10,340 bases of DNA from CAYWBI01 sp964456445 (GTDB lineage Bacteria; Calditrichota; Calditrichia; Calditrichales; J004), in the NCBI GenBank assembly GCA_964456445.1, contig CAYWBI010000138.1:1-10340 (forward strand), given 5' to 3'. Below, piece after piece: positions 1 to 6,239 of this stretch. The notes beneath the pieces were generated by a model. It ran no database searches. It had not been told where the DNA came from and saw only the letters and a list, made by a program, of their open reading frames with translations. The translations under genes were made by a program, and so were the position numbers. The first letter of the stretch is position 1. Each line of letters begins with the position of its first letter.

Positions 1-20
1 CTTCTGAATTTTCTTTCTAT

Positions 21-176
21 CTAAGTATTTACCCACACAAAACCCAGTAGAGCCTGTATTTTATTGGGGCTCAATAGAAACATTATCTTCATCACCTTAA
101 AGAACAGCTCTATAGCCCATTGTGATCGTTCGTCCTCTAGATAAATCCCGGGGTTATCCCAATGGAATTCATTCAT
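21..176 (-). CDS. Possible 51-residue small protein, unrecognised
   Basis: An open frame on the minus strand starts at the ATG at 174-176, reads MNEFHWDNPGIYLEDERSQW, and ends at TAG (21-23). The middle part is hydrophobic (ELFFKVMKIMFLL), and the last residues, ALLGFVW, come from repeat copy A. No good Shine-Dalgarno lies within 15 bases of the ATG, and an in-frame stop sits just upstream. I do not recognise a family. The codon choice looks coding-like, but the length is near what chance allows in this AT-rich region. It could be a remnant of a mobile-element gene or a spurious frame. Confidence 0.2.
   Translation of the reverse strand: MNEFHWDNPGIYLEDERSQWAIELFFKVMKIMFLLSPNKIQALLGFVWVNT
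33..54 (+). repeat. Dispersed repeat, copy A (3' part)
   Basis: These 22 bases match the 3' half of the element at the far right end of the window (10290-10311, opposite strand) at 21 of 22 positions. The core CCACACAAAACCCA is identical to copy B at 223-236. Upstream of position 33 the similarity stops. Read on the minus strand it begins GGCTCTACTGGG. GGCTCT is the usual first six bases of ISL3-family terminal repeats, so an IS end running leftward out of the window is possible. No transposase can be seen to support this. Confidence 0.7.
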
Positions 177-202
177 TTTTTATTAAGGTAGCATTCTGAT
201 CC

Positions 203-236
203 TTAAAAGGAGTGTTCTATTTCCACACAAAACCCA
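203..236 (+). repeat. Dispersed repeat, copy B (5' part)
   Basis: The segment begins TTAAAAGG and runs through TTCTATTTCCACACAAAA. It matches the minus-strand sequence at 10298-10331 at 31 of 34 positions, and then diverges after CCCA. It shares a 14-base core with copy A. Copies A and B point in the same direction and copy C points the other way, so the repeats face inward at the two ends of this window. On the minus strand it encodes a mini-frame M-G-F-V-W-K-stop (237-217), echoing M-A-L-L-V-F-V-W-K-stop in copy C. Confidence 0.75.
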
Positions 237-261
237 TTATAAACAACTATATTAGATATAA

Positions 262-414
262 GCAGATGTATATGAAAGAGAACAAACGACGGCATTTTTA
301 CCGGAATATTTTAGAGAACAGCATCAACTACCCGATGACTTCAACGGGTTTATCAGGTTTTTAGCTATATATAAAGTTCGCAATATTCTGCAAAAAAAGA
401 TGGGATTTTTTTAA
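262..414 (+). pseudogene. Coding-like fragment without a start codon
   Basis: This 50-codon open frame follows a stop at 259-261 and ends at TAA (412-414). Its translation has a protein-like stretch, FLPEYFREQHQLPDDFNGF, followed by IRFLAIYKVRNILQKK. No ATG, GTG or TTG start occurs until a late methionine near the end. It could be the remnant of a gene broken by rearrangement near the flanking repeats. An overlapping ATG-started frame (32 codons, starting near 267) is less protein-like. I do not recognise a family, and chance remains a real alternative. Confidence 0.2.
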
Positions 415-424
415 CCCACCCATC
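392..424. other. A7/T7 hairpin with overlapping GATGGG/CCCATC stem
   Basis: Seven A (392-398) and seven T (406-412) flank GATGGGA and can pair. As an alternative, GATGGG (399-404) can pair with CCCATC (419-424). The two folds exclude each other. There is no classic GC stem followed by a U-run, so I do not call it a terminator. The rest of 415-490 holds only AT-rich sequence with a small ATATC-ATC-GATAT palindrome (450-462). Confidence 0.3.
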
Positions 425-495
425 ACCTTGCATCTGTCTTCCAAGCATAATATCATCGATATATTTTACAATATGGATACTGTATTGTCATTATA

Positions 496-542
496 GGACA
501 TTGGCGGATATTGTGTAATATAATTGACATAAAGCGGACATT
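496..542 (+). promoter_or_regulatory. Three phased GGAYATT direct repeats, candidate operator
   Basis: GGACATT at 496-502, GGATATT at 506-512 and GGACATT at 536-542 are direct repeats whose starts are 10 and 30 bases apart, so all three lie on the same face of the helix. The last two extend to GCGGAYATT (504-512 and 534-542). The third copy lies in the spacer between the -35 and -10 boxes, where a bound protein would block or reposition polymerase. The obvious candidate ligand is the DNA-binding protein encoded by the first gene of the operon, but that is inference. Confidence 0.45.
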
Positions 543-552
543 CTCATATATT
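524..552 (+). promoter_or_regulatory. Sigma70-type promoter of the operon
   Basis: TTGACA (524-529) is a perfect -35 box, followed after exactly 17 bases by TATATT (547-552), one mismatch from the -10 consensus. Transcription would start near 559, giving a leader of about 20 bases before the ATG at 580. All seven downstream genes are packed without room for another promoter, so this is probably the main promoter for the whole cluster. Confidence 0.7.
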
Positions 553-571
553 CCTGACCATCACAGCCAAT

Positions 572-576
572 GAGGA
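572..576 (+). promoter_or_regulatory. Ribosome binding site, close-spaced
   Basis: GAGGA sits only three bases before the ATG at 580, which is closer than usual. The in-frame TGA at 571-573 rules out any upstream start in this frame, and the next in-frame ATG is about 60 codons in, so 580 is the start despite the short spacing. The short gap may keep translation of the regulator low. Confidence 0.5.
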
Positions 577-579
577 TAT

Positions 580-1266
580 ATGGACTTAAAAATAAAAGAT
601 ATTGTTGATATTTTTCAGGTATCCGAGAAAACGGTTTACCGCTGGATAAAAGATAAGAAAATACCCTGCTACCGCATCCAACACCAATATCGGTTCAACC
701 GTTCGGAAATAAATGAATGGATTCTGAGTAATAAAATCGAAGTTTCCTCACATCTTATGGATAAAACTTTTTCCACCCGTCCCACAAATTTTACCGACTT
801 GTTGCGTCACGGTGGTGTTTTTCCCAATATCCCCGGGCTGACGGTTCCCGAAGTCTTGCTAAACGCTATAAAACATATCCACCTTCCGGGTGGGAAAGAC
901 CCGGAAGATATTTATCAGGCGTTGTTAAATCGTGAAGAACTGACGTCCACCGCAATTGGGCACGGGATCGCCATACCGCATCCCCGCAACCCGATTATTA
1001 CCAACATCGAAGACGCCAGTGTTTCGATATGTTTTCTGGAAAATCCTGTTGATTTTGGTGCGTTGGATTCTCAGCCGGTGCATACCTTGTTTGTATTATT
1101 GACGTATAGTCCGCGGCGTCATTTGGAAGTATTGTCAAAGATTTCCTTCCTGTGCCAGATGGATGATTTCCGGGAAATGCTAAAGCAACGCGAACCCGAA
1201 GAAAAGATTGTCAAATTTATTGAATCCAGGGAGCTGAGCTGGAAGAAAGGCTCTGTAAAATCATGA
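580..1266 (+). CDS. HTH DNA-binding / PTS EIIA (PtsN-like) fusion regulator
   Basis: This 228-residue protein has two domains. Residues 1-55 form an excisionase/MerR-like helix-turn-helix (VSEKTVYRWIKDKKIPCYRI, then the RFNRSEINEWI wing-helix signature). Residues of about 70-220 form a type 2 PTS EIIA domain of the PtsN (EIIA-Ntr) kind. The phosphorylation motif GHGIAIPHPR places the active histidine at H134, with the partner H128 also present. No membrane segment is seen, so it should be cytoplasmic. It is the first gene of the operon, and its stop overlaps the start of the HyfB-like gene (ATGA), so the two are translationally coupled. Position and domain make-up suggest a transcription factor whose activity depends on phosphorylation by the PTS (EI-HPr or EI-Ntr-NPr), acting on this operon and perhaps on its own promoter. 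Family assignment is firm; target and direction of control are inference. Confidence 0.88.
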   Translation: MDLKIKDIVDIFQVSEKTVYRWIKDKKIPCYRIQHQYRFNRSEINEWILSNKIEVSSHLMDKTFSTRPTNFTDLLRHGGVFPNIPGLTVPEVLLNAIKHIHLPGGKDPEDIYQALLNREELTSTAIGHGIAIPHPRNPIITNIEDASVSICFLENPVDFGALDSQPVHTLFVLLTYSPRRHLEVLSKISFLCQMDDFREMLKQREPEEKIVKFIESRELSWKKGSVKS

Positions 1267-3242
1267 TGCACCTTGGGATTGGTATCGGTTTATTTGCTTT
1301 GGGCAGTATTATGGCGATTATTGTCTCGCCCCGCTGGAAAGGGAAACTGTTTTTTCTTTTTTCTGCTTTGGCCCAGTTTTTTATTCTGCCTGTTGTTATA
1401 CCCGTGATACTGTCCGGCAAGAATATTTCGTCCACGATAACGCTTTCGGCGCCGGTGGGACGCGTGCTTCTTCAGGTCGATCCGTTATCGGCTTTTTTCC
1501 TGTTGTTTATTTCATTCGGATCGACGCTTGCCGCTCTTTATTCCCTTGGATATTTGAAAATGTACCAGGGCGACCGGCGCTATTCAACCGGCAGCTATTA
1601 CTTTTTTATGGGTCTGTTGGCAACGGCTATGATGGCCGTGACCATTGTTCAGAACGCGCTTATGTTTTTGATTGTTTGGGAAATCATGTCGCTTGCTTCT
1701 TTTTTCCTGGTTACCTTTGAAAATCACAAAAAAGAGGTGCGACAGGCCGGGCTCTATTATTTTATTGCCATGCAGATTGGCGCGGCATTTTTATTGGTGG
1801 CCTTTAGCTGGGCAAGCCTGCTTTCCGGCGATGTGTCTATAGGTTCCTTCGCCCATATCGGTTTACAGCATCCCGAAGCTGCAACGGTTATTTTTATTTT
1901 ATTTTTTATCGGGTTTGGGACCAAGGCCGGTTTTATACCGCTGCATAGCTGGCTGCCGCAGGCGCATCCCGCAGCACCTACCGGGGTTTCCGCAGCTATG
2001 TCCGGCATTATGATTAAAACAGGTATCTATGGCATCCTGCGTGTGATACTTATCATGGGGGTACCTGCTCACTGGCTGGCCTATTTTGTCTTTGCCGTCG
2101 GGCTTGTATCAGGTCTTCTCGGGGTAATGAATGCTATTGCCCAGCATGATTTAAAGAGATTGCTTGCCTATCACAGTATTGAAAATATCGGTATCATTGG
2201 ATTGGGGATCGGGCTCGGCATGATTGGTACCATAAGCGATCAACCGATTATAGCCCTGGCCGGATATCTTGGGGCCATCCTGCATGTTTTCAACCATTTT
2301 ACCTTTAAGAGCCTGCTTTTCTACGGGGCCGGGGTCGTTTATAGCAAGACACATACCCGTGATATTGAAAAAATGGGCGGATTGGTAAAAGTGATGCCCC
2401 ATACAGCTGCTTTGTTTCTGCTGGCCTCCCTGGCCATAAGTGGTTTGCCCCTATTTAATGGTTTTATAAGTGAATTTGCGTTGTATTACGGGATGGTTCA
2501 GGGTCTATCTGTGAACAGCTTGTCTGTAAACTTAACCGTTTTGATCGGTATGAGCGGCCTGGCCTTTATCGGCATCATGGCGGTTATTTGTTTTACAAAA
2601 GTTTTTGGCGTTTGTTTTCAGGGTGTTTCACGCGGGGCTGTTTGCCAGGAGCCAAACCGGGAATCACCTTTGATGCTTGTACCTATGTTTGTTCTCGCGG
2701 CATTTATCCTTCTTATTGGGTTGGCCGCGCCTTTAATCCTACCGCTTTTTTCTAAGGTCATTGGTCAATTTGTTCCGCTTGCCGGTCAATGGACAAATCT
2801 GATGGATATATATGATCAATTAAGCCGTGCCTTATGGTTGCTTGGTGGGATGATAATTTTTATTGGCGGTCTGCGTTGGTTTTTGCTTTACAAACGAACG
2901 CCAGCTACGTCCAAGACCTGGAGCTGTGGTTACCAGCAAGCGAGTCCACGTTTGCAATATACCGCGAGTTCCTATGCATCATCTTTTTTGGCGTTGATCA
3001 GTGAATTTGTACCGCTGAGCTCGAATTTAAAACGGCCGCAAGGTTTGTTCCCGACGGAGGCATCGTATAGCAGTCATGGCGATGATATGGCCGATCGCCT
3101 GTTGATACGCCCGCTTGTTCGGGCTGTCCAATGGTTTTTAAAATTATTCTCCTGGATTCAAAGCGGACACATGCAACAATACATTTTATATGGACTGGTA
3201 TTTTTAATCCTGCTGATCATTTGGACGATGGGGGTGCGTTGA
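1263..3242 (+). CDS. hyfB: HyfB/HycC-like antiporter-type membrane subunit
   Basis: This 659-residue, strongly hydrophobic protein belongs to the proton-conducting antiporter-like subunits of complex I and group 4 hydrogenases (NuoL/M/N-like; closest in style to HyfB/HycC). Channel residues expected for the family are present: the TM5 glutamate E140 (VWEIMSLASFF), the TM7 lysine K221 and H228 (GTKAGFIPLHSWLPQAHP), K252 (GIMIKTGIYG), H341/H345 and K349 (HVFNHFTFKS), and E404 in GLPLFNGFISEF. The C-terminal TWSCGYQQASPRLQYTASS patch is typical of HyfB-type rather than NuoL-type proteins. It would move protons or sodium ions across the membrane, driven by electron transfer in the peripheral arm. 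The start ATG at 1263 overlaps the regulator's stop; a second ATG at 1266 is equally possible. The stop overlaps the next start by one base (TGATG). Confidence 0.9.
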   Translation: MMHLGIGIGLFALGSIMAIIVSPRWKGKLFFLFSALAQFFILPVVIPVILSGKNISSTITLSAPVGRVLLQVDPLSAFFLLFISFGSTLAALYSLGYLKMYQGDRRYSTGSYYFFMGLLATAMMAVTIVQNALMFLIVWEIMSLASFFLVTFENHKKEVRQAGLYYFIAMQIGAAFLLVAFSWASLLSGDVSIGSFAHIGLQHPEAATVIFILFFIGFGTKAGFIPLHSWLPQAHPAAPTGVSAAMSGIMIKTGIYGILRVILIMGVPAHWLAYFVFAVGLVSGLLGVMNAIAQHDLKRLLAYHSIENIGIIGLGIGLGMIGTISDQPIIALAGYLGAILHVFNHFTFKSLLFYGAGVVYSKTHTRDIEKMGGLVKVMPHTAALFLLASLAISGLPLFNGFISEFALYYGMVQGLSVNSLSVNLTVLIGMSGLAFIGIMAVICFTKVFGVCFQGVSRGAVCQEPNRESPLMLVPMFVLAAFILLIGLAAPLILPLFSKVIGQFVPLAGQWTNLMDIYDQLSRALWLLGGMIIFIGGLRWFLLYKRTPATSKTWSCGYQQASPRLQYTASSYASSFLALISEFVPLSSNLKRPQGLFPTEASYSSHGDDMADRLLIRPLVRAVQWFLKLFSWIQSGHMQQYILYGLVFLILLIIWTMGVR

Positions 3243-4159
3243 TGAAAATTGTTTTTTATCTGTTTGTCCTGCTACCGGCGCCGTTTTTGTTTTTAGCTCT
3301 TATCAATAAAATCAAAGCAAAGTGGGCCGGGCGTAAAGGCGCATCTTTTTTACAGCCTGTTTTTGATTTTATAAAACTGTTGCGTAAAAGTCCGGTGATA
3401 AGCACGACGTCGTCTTTTGTCTTGCCGCTTGCGCCGGTGGTCAATGTCGCCGCGGTTATTTTTGCCACCTTTCTGGTTCCCTTTCCACAACAGGGGGCGC
3501 TTCTTTCTTTTCCGGGTGATTTTGTAATGTTTTCCTATGCATTGGGTTTGGCAAAGTTTTTCCTGGTTATTGCCGCTATGGATGTAGGCAGCAGTTTCCA
3601 GGGGATGGGCGCCGCGCGTGAAGTAACCTTTGCCAGTATCGTGGAGCCGGCTTTTTTTGTTCTGCTGGGAACCCTGGCCCTTGTAACCGGCCATTCTTCT
3701 TTCGATTCGATTTTTGCATTGCTCAATTATAGTGCAGCCTTTACCGTTCTGATTAAATCGCTGGGGGTTATCGTTGTTTTTATAATGCTGCTTGTGGAAG
3801 GCTCCCGTGTACCGGTAGATGATCCAAAGACACACCTCGAGCTGACCATGGTTCATGAGGTAATGATACTCGATTATTCCGGTCCGGACCTGGCGTTTAT
3901 GGAATATGCAGCTGCGTTAAAGGTGGTGCTCATCATCACAATACTTGCCAATTTGCTAATTCCCGCTGGCCTGGGGCCACTGGGCAGCTTCGGCCTGTAT
4001 CTTCTGGTTTTTGTCTTGCTTGCGCTTAGCATAGGTGTGATTGAATCGCTTATGGCCCGCCTAAGGATGTCACACATCCCACAATTTATTTTTGTAATGA
4101 CCGCACTTGGCCTTACCGCTTTTGCCATTGTGCTGTTCTTTCGTTATGGAGGCTTGTAA
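3242..4159 (+). CDS. hyfC: HyfC/HycD-like, NuoH-type membrane anchor subunit
   Basis: This 305-residue membrane protein is homologous to complex I NuoH (ND1) and to HycD/HyfC. It joins the peripheral redox arm to the membrane arm. Family landmarks are KWAGRKGASFLQPVFDFIKL (about 27-46), GMGAAREVTFASIVEPAFF (121-139, with R126, E127 and E135) and the acidic loop EGSRVPVDDPKTHLELTMVHE (186-206), whose glutamates form the entry to the proton path in this family. I start it at ATG 3242, which overlaps the previous stop by one base and follows a G-rich Shine-Dalgarno. The frame stays open back to an ATG at 3131, but that would bury 111 bases inside the HyfB-like gene and add residues that do not fit the family. 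About 8 membrane helices are expected. Confidence 0.9.
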   Translation: MKIVFYLFVLLPAPFLFLALINKIKAKWAGRKGASFLQPVFDFIKLLRKSPVISTTSSFVLPLAPVVNVAAVIFATFLVPFPQQGALLSFPGDFVMFSYALGLAKFFLVIAAMDVGSSFQGMGAAREVTFASIVEPAFFVLLGTLALVTGHSSFDSIFALLNYSAAFTVLIKSLGVIVVFIMLLVEGSRVPVDDPKTHLELTMVHEVMILDYSGPDLAFMEYAAALKVVLIITILANLLIPAGLGPLGSFGLYLLVFVLLALSIGVIESLMARLRMSHIPQFIFVMTALGLTAFAIVLFFRYGGL

Positions 4160-4794
4160 TGTCGGATATTTTGATCATTTTTTTTGGCATGACCATGCTT
4201 TATGTTTTTGCCGCCAGCCGTATCGAGGCTTTTATAAAAGCACTTGCCTTTCAGGGCTTGATGCTTTTTTTGCTGGTGCTGCTGGATATACATGAAATCA
4301 GTTGGCTCAATTTTTCCTTTTTGGTTCTGGAAACGCTTGTGGTAAAAACGCTGCTTATTCCCGGATTTTTATTGCGCGTTATCCGGCGCAATGAGATCGG
4401 CAGGGAAGTTGAACCCTACATTTCGCAATTTTATTCGTTGCTGATTGCCAGTCTCATTTTCATGTCGTCTTTTGTGATTGCCTTTTGGGCGGCGAATGTG
4501 GAGCCGGGTATCAAATCAATTTATTTTGGCATCTCCATTGCGATGATGGTTGCCAGCCTATTTTTGATTGTGACCCGAAAACGGATCATAACCCATATCC
4601 TTGGTTTTATGATGTTTGAAAACGGCATTTTTCTGCTATCACTTTCTGTGGCCGATGAGATGCCTTTGCTTATAAATCTCGGCGTTCTTCTGGATCTGTT
4701 TGTAGGGGTTTATCTACTTGGCGTATTCTTTAATAAAATAGAAATGATATTTAATGCGGACCATATTGATGCGCTCACCCAATTGAAGGATTAA
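4159..4794 (+). CDS. hyfE: HyfE-like small membrane subunit
   Basis: This 211-residue protein has about six or seven hydrophobic stretches and belongs to the HyfE family, found in hydrogenase-4 clusters; its later helices are NuoK-like. The diagnostic segment is FLVLETLVVKTLLIPGFLLR (about 56-75), followed by RRNEIGREVEPYIS. Acidic residues in or near membrane helices (E58, plus E154 in GFMMFENGIFLL) could relay protons. HyfE proteins are usually close to 215 residues, so this looks full length. GGAGG at 4148-4152 precedes the ATG at 4159, which overlaps the previous stop by one base (TAATG). The gene sits between HyfC-like and HyfF-like genes, the standard order for this class. Confidence 0.88.
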   Translation: MSDILIIFFGMTMLYVFAASRIEAFIKALAFQGLMLFLLVLLDIHEISWLNFSFLVLETLVVKTLLIPGFLLRVIRRNEIGREVEPYISQFYSLLIASLIFMSSFVIAFWAANVEPGIKSIYFGISIAMMVASLFLIVTRKRIITHILGFMMFENGIFLLSLSVADEMPLLINLGVLLDLFVGVYLLGVFFNKIEMIFNADHIDALTQLKD

Positions 4795-4795
4795 A

Positions 4796-6226
4796 ATGTT
4801 TAATCTGATTATTTATGTACCGGTGGCTTTTGCCGTTTTACTTCTCCTGCATCGCAGGCGGGGCATAGCTGTTTTTGCCCTTTTGGCCAGTGCAGCTATA
4901 TTCCTCACTGTTTCGCTAGGCGCATGGTTTGGTATCTTCCCTATGAACATACCGCCTATGCTTTCCGCTTATTTTATGGTGGATGATATCGGATTGTTCT
5001 TTTTGATTATTCTGTCGATCGTATTTGCGGCAACGGCACTCTATAGTTTGTTCTATTTTAAGGCGCACCATATCAGCAGCAATCGTCAGGCCTCTTATAC
5101 CTCGGCCATGTTAATCTTTGTTTGGGCTATGGCGGGGGTCGTATTGGCCAGCCATCTGGCTTTGCTTTGGGTATTTGTGGAGGCTACCACCTTAAGCAGC
5201 GCGGTTCTTATCTATTTTGACCGGTCAAAATCATCGCTTGAGGCCGCCTGGAAATATGTCTTTATCTGTTCGGTTGGGATAGCGCTGGCTTTTGTAGGCA
5301 TCATCATTCTTTCCATGGCCTCCCGTTCGATTGGTTCGCTTTATTTCAGCGATCTATATGCCCACGCCAGCGAAATAAATCCCTTTTGGCTTAAAATGTC
5401 TTTTGCTTTCATTCTGGTTGGTTTTGGTACAAAAGTCGGTGTGGCCCCGCTTCATGCCTGGTTGCCGGATGCGCATTCCGAAGCGCCATCACCCGTGTCC
5501 GCGCTACTTTCAGGAACGTTGCTCAACACGGCCTTACTGGGCTTGATACGTGTGCATGAGCTGATGTTGCAGGCCCATTTACAGTTTTTTTCCAATAACC
5601 TGTTGTTGCTCATCGGCTTTGCCTCGCTTTTTATAAGTGCGGTTTTTATGTTGGGTATTGTAAACTATAAACGGATGCTTGCCTATTCGTCTATCGAGAA
5701 CATGGGGATTCTTTTTATCGGTCTTTCGATGGGCAAAGCGGGTATTTTTGCCGCGGTTCTGCATAGTGTCGCTCACTCGTTTTCAAAAACGTCGCTTTTC
5801 CTTACCTCGGGGAACATCCTGCATCTTTACCAAAGTAAAAACATAAAAGATGTCCGGGCCATACTCCGCCAGGAACCAATAAGCGGCTGGATGTGGGTAC
5901 TGTCGTTTCTTGCCATTGCCGGTATGCCTCCTTTTCCTACTTTTTTAAGTAAATTTTTGTTGATTAGCGCCTTTTTTGAAAACGGATATGGTTGGCTTTC
6001 TATTCCGTTTTTTATCCTGATTGCTGTGGTCATCTTTGGCATGGGCGGCGCTGTTTTTAAAATGGCTTTTAACGATGATAAAACCACGGTGGAGCGTAAA
6101 AAACGTCTGAGTCTGTTCGCTTATTTGCCACAGTTTTCCATGTTGTTGTTGATGTTGGCCATTGGGGTGAACCTCCCGGAAAAAGTACTGACCCTGTTGC
6201 ACAATGCCGCGGCGTTTTTAAAATAA
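4796..6226 (+). CDS. hyfF: HyfF-like second antiporter-type membrane subunit
   Basis: This 476-residue protein is a second NuoL/M/N-type channel subunit. Visible landmarks are E129 (LLWVFVEATTLSS), K213 and H220 (GFGTKVGVAPLHAWLPDAHS), the PSPVSALLSG turn, H323/H327 and K331 (VLHSVAHSFSKTSLF) and the TM12-type lysine K386 (PPFPTFLSKF). At the place where the HyfB-like protein has K252, this one has N244 (SGTLLNTALLG), so one channel position differs. GAAGGA (4785-4790) gives a good ribosome site five bases before ATG 4796, one base after the previous stop. HyfF and HyfD are close relatives. The order after HyfE and before the large subunit, and the family-typical APLHAWLPDAHSEAPSPVSA, favour HyfF. 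Confidence 0.88.
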   Translation: MFNLIIYVPVAFAVLLLLHRRRGIAVFALLASAAIFLTVSLGAWFGIFPMNIPPMLSAYFMVDDIGLFFLIILSIVFAATALYSLFYFKAHHISSNRQASYTSAMLIFVWAMAGVVLASHLALLWVFVEATTLSSAVLIYFDRSKSSLEAAWKYVFICSVGIALAFVGIIILSMASRSIGSLYFSDLYAHASEINPFWLKMSFAFILVGFGTKVGVAPLHAWLPDAHSEAPSPVSALLSGTLLNTALLGLIRVHELMLQAHLQFFSNNLLLLIGFASLFISAVFMLGIVNYKRMLAYSSIENMGILFIGLSMGKAGIFAAVLHSVAHSFSKTSLFLTSGNILHLYQSKNIKDVRAILRQEPISGWMWVLSFLAIAGMPPFPTFLSKFLLISAFFENGYGWLSIPFFILIAVVIFGMGGAVFKMAFNDDKTTVERKKRLSLFAYLPQFSMLLLMLAIGVNLPEKVLTLLHNAAAFLK

Positions 6227-6239
6227 AAAAGGTTTATTG

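Noticed and set aside
503..517. Possible sigma54 (-24/-12) promoter around TTGGCGGATATTGTG
   Set aside because: The GG element is present, but the -12 GC at the required spacing is not. A much better sigma70 promoter lies just downstream.
3131..3241. Extended N-terminus for the HyfC-like protein from an upstream in-frame ATG
   Set aside because: It would overlap the HyfB-like gene by 111 bases and adds polar residues absent from the family. The ATG at 3242 has the usual one-base TGATG overlap and begins with the expected first membrane helix.
3350..3856. 168-codon minus-strand open frame inside the HyfC-like gene
   Set aside because: It lies opposite a clear membrane-protein gene. Its translation is rich in Lys, Arg, His and Gln, as expected for the antisense of hydrophobic codons, and it has no plausible domain.
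6237..6239. TTG start for the large subunit
   Set aside because: The ATG directly after it (6240) has better spacing (seven bases) from AAAAGG, and TTG would add only one residue.
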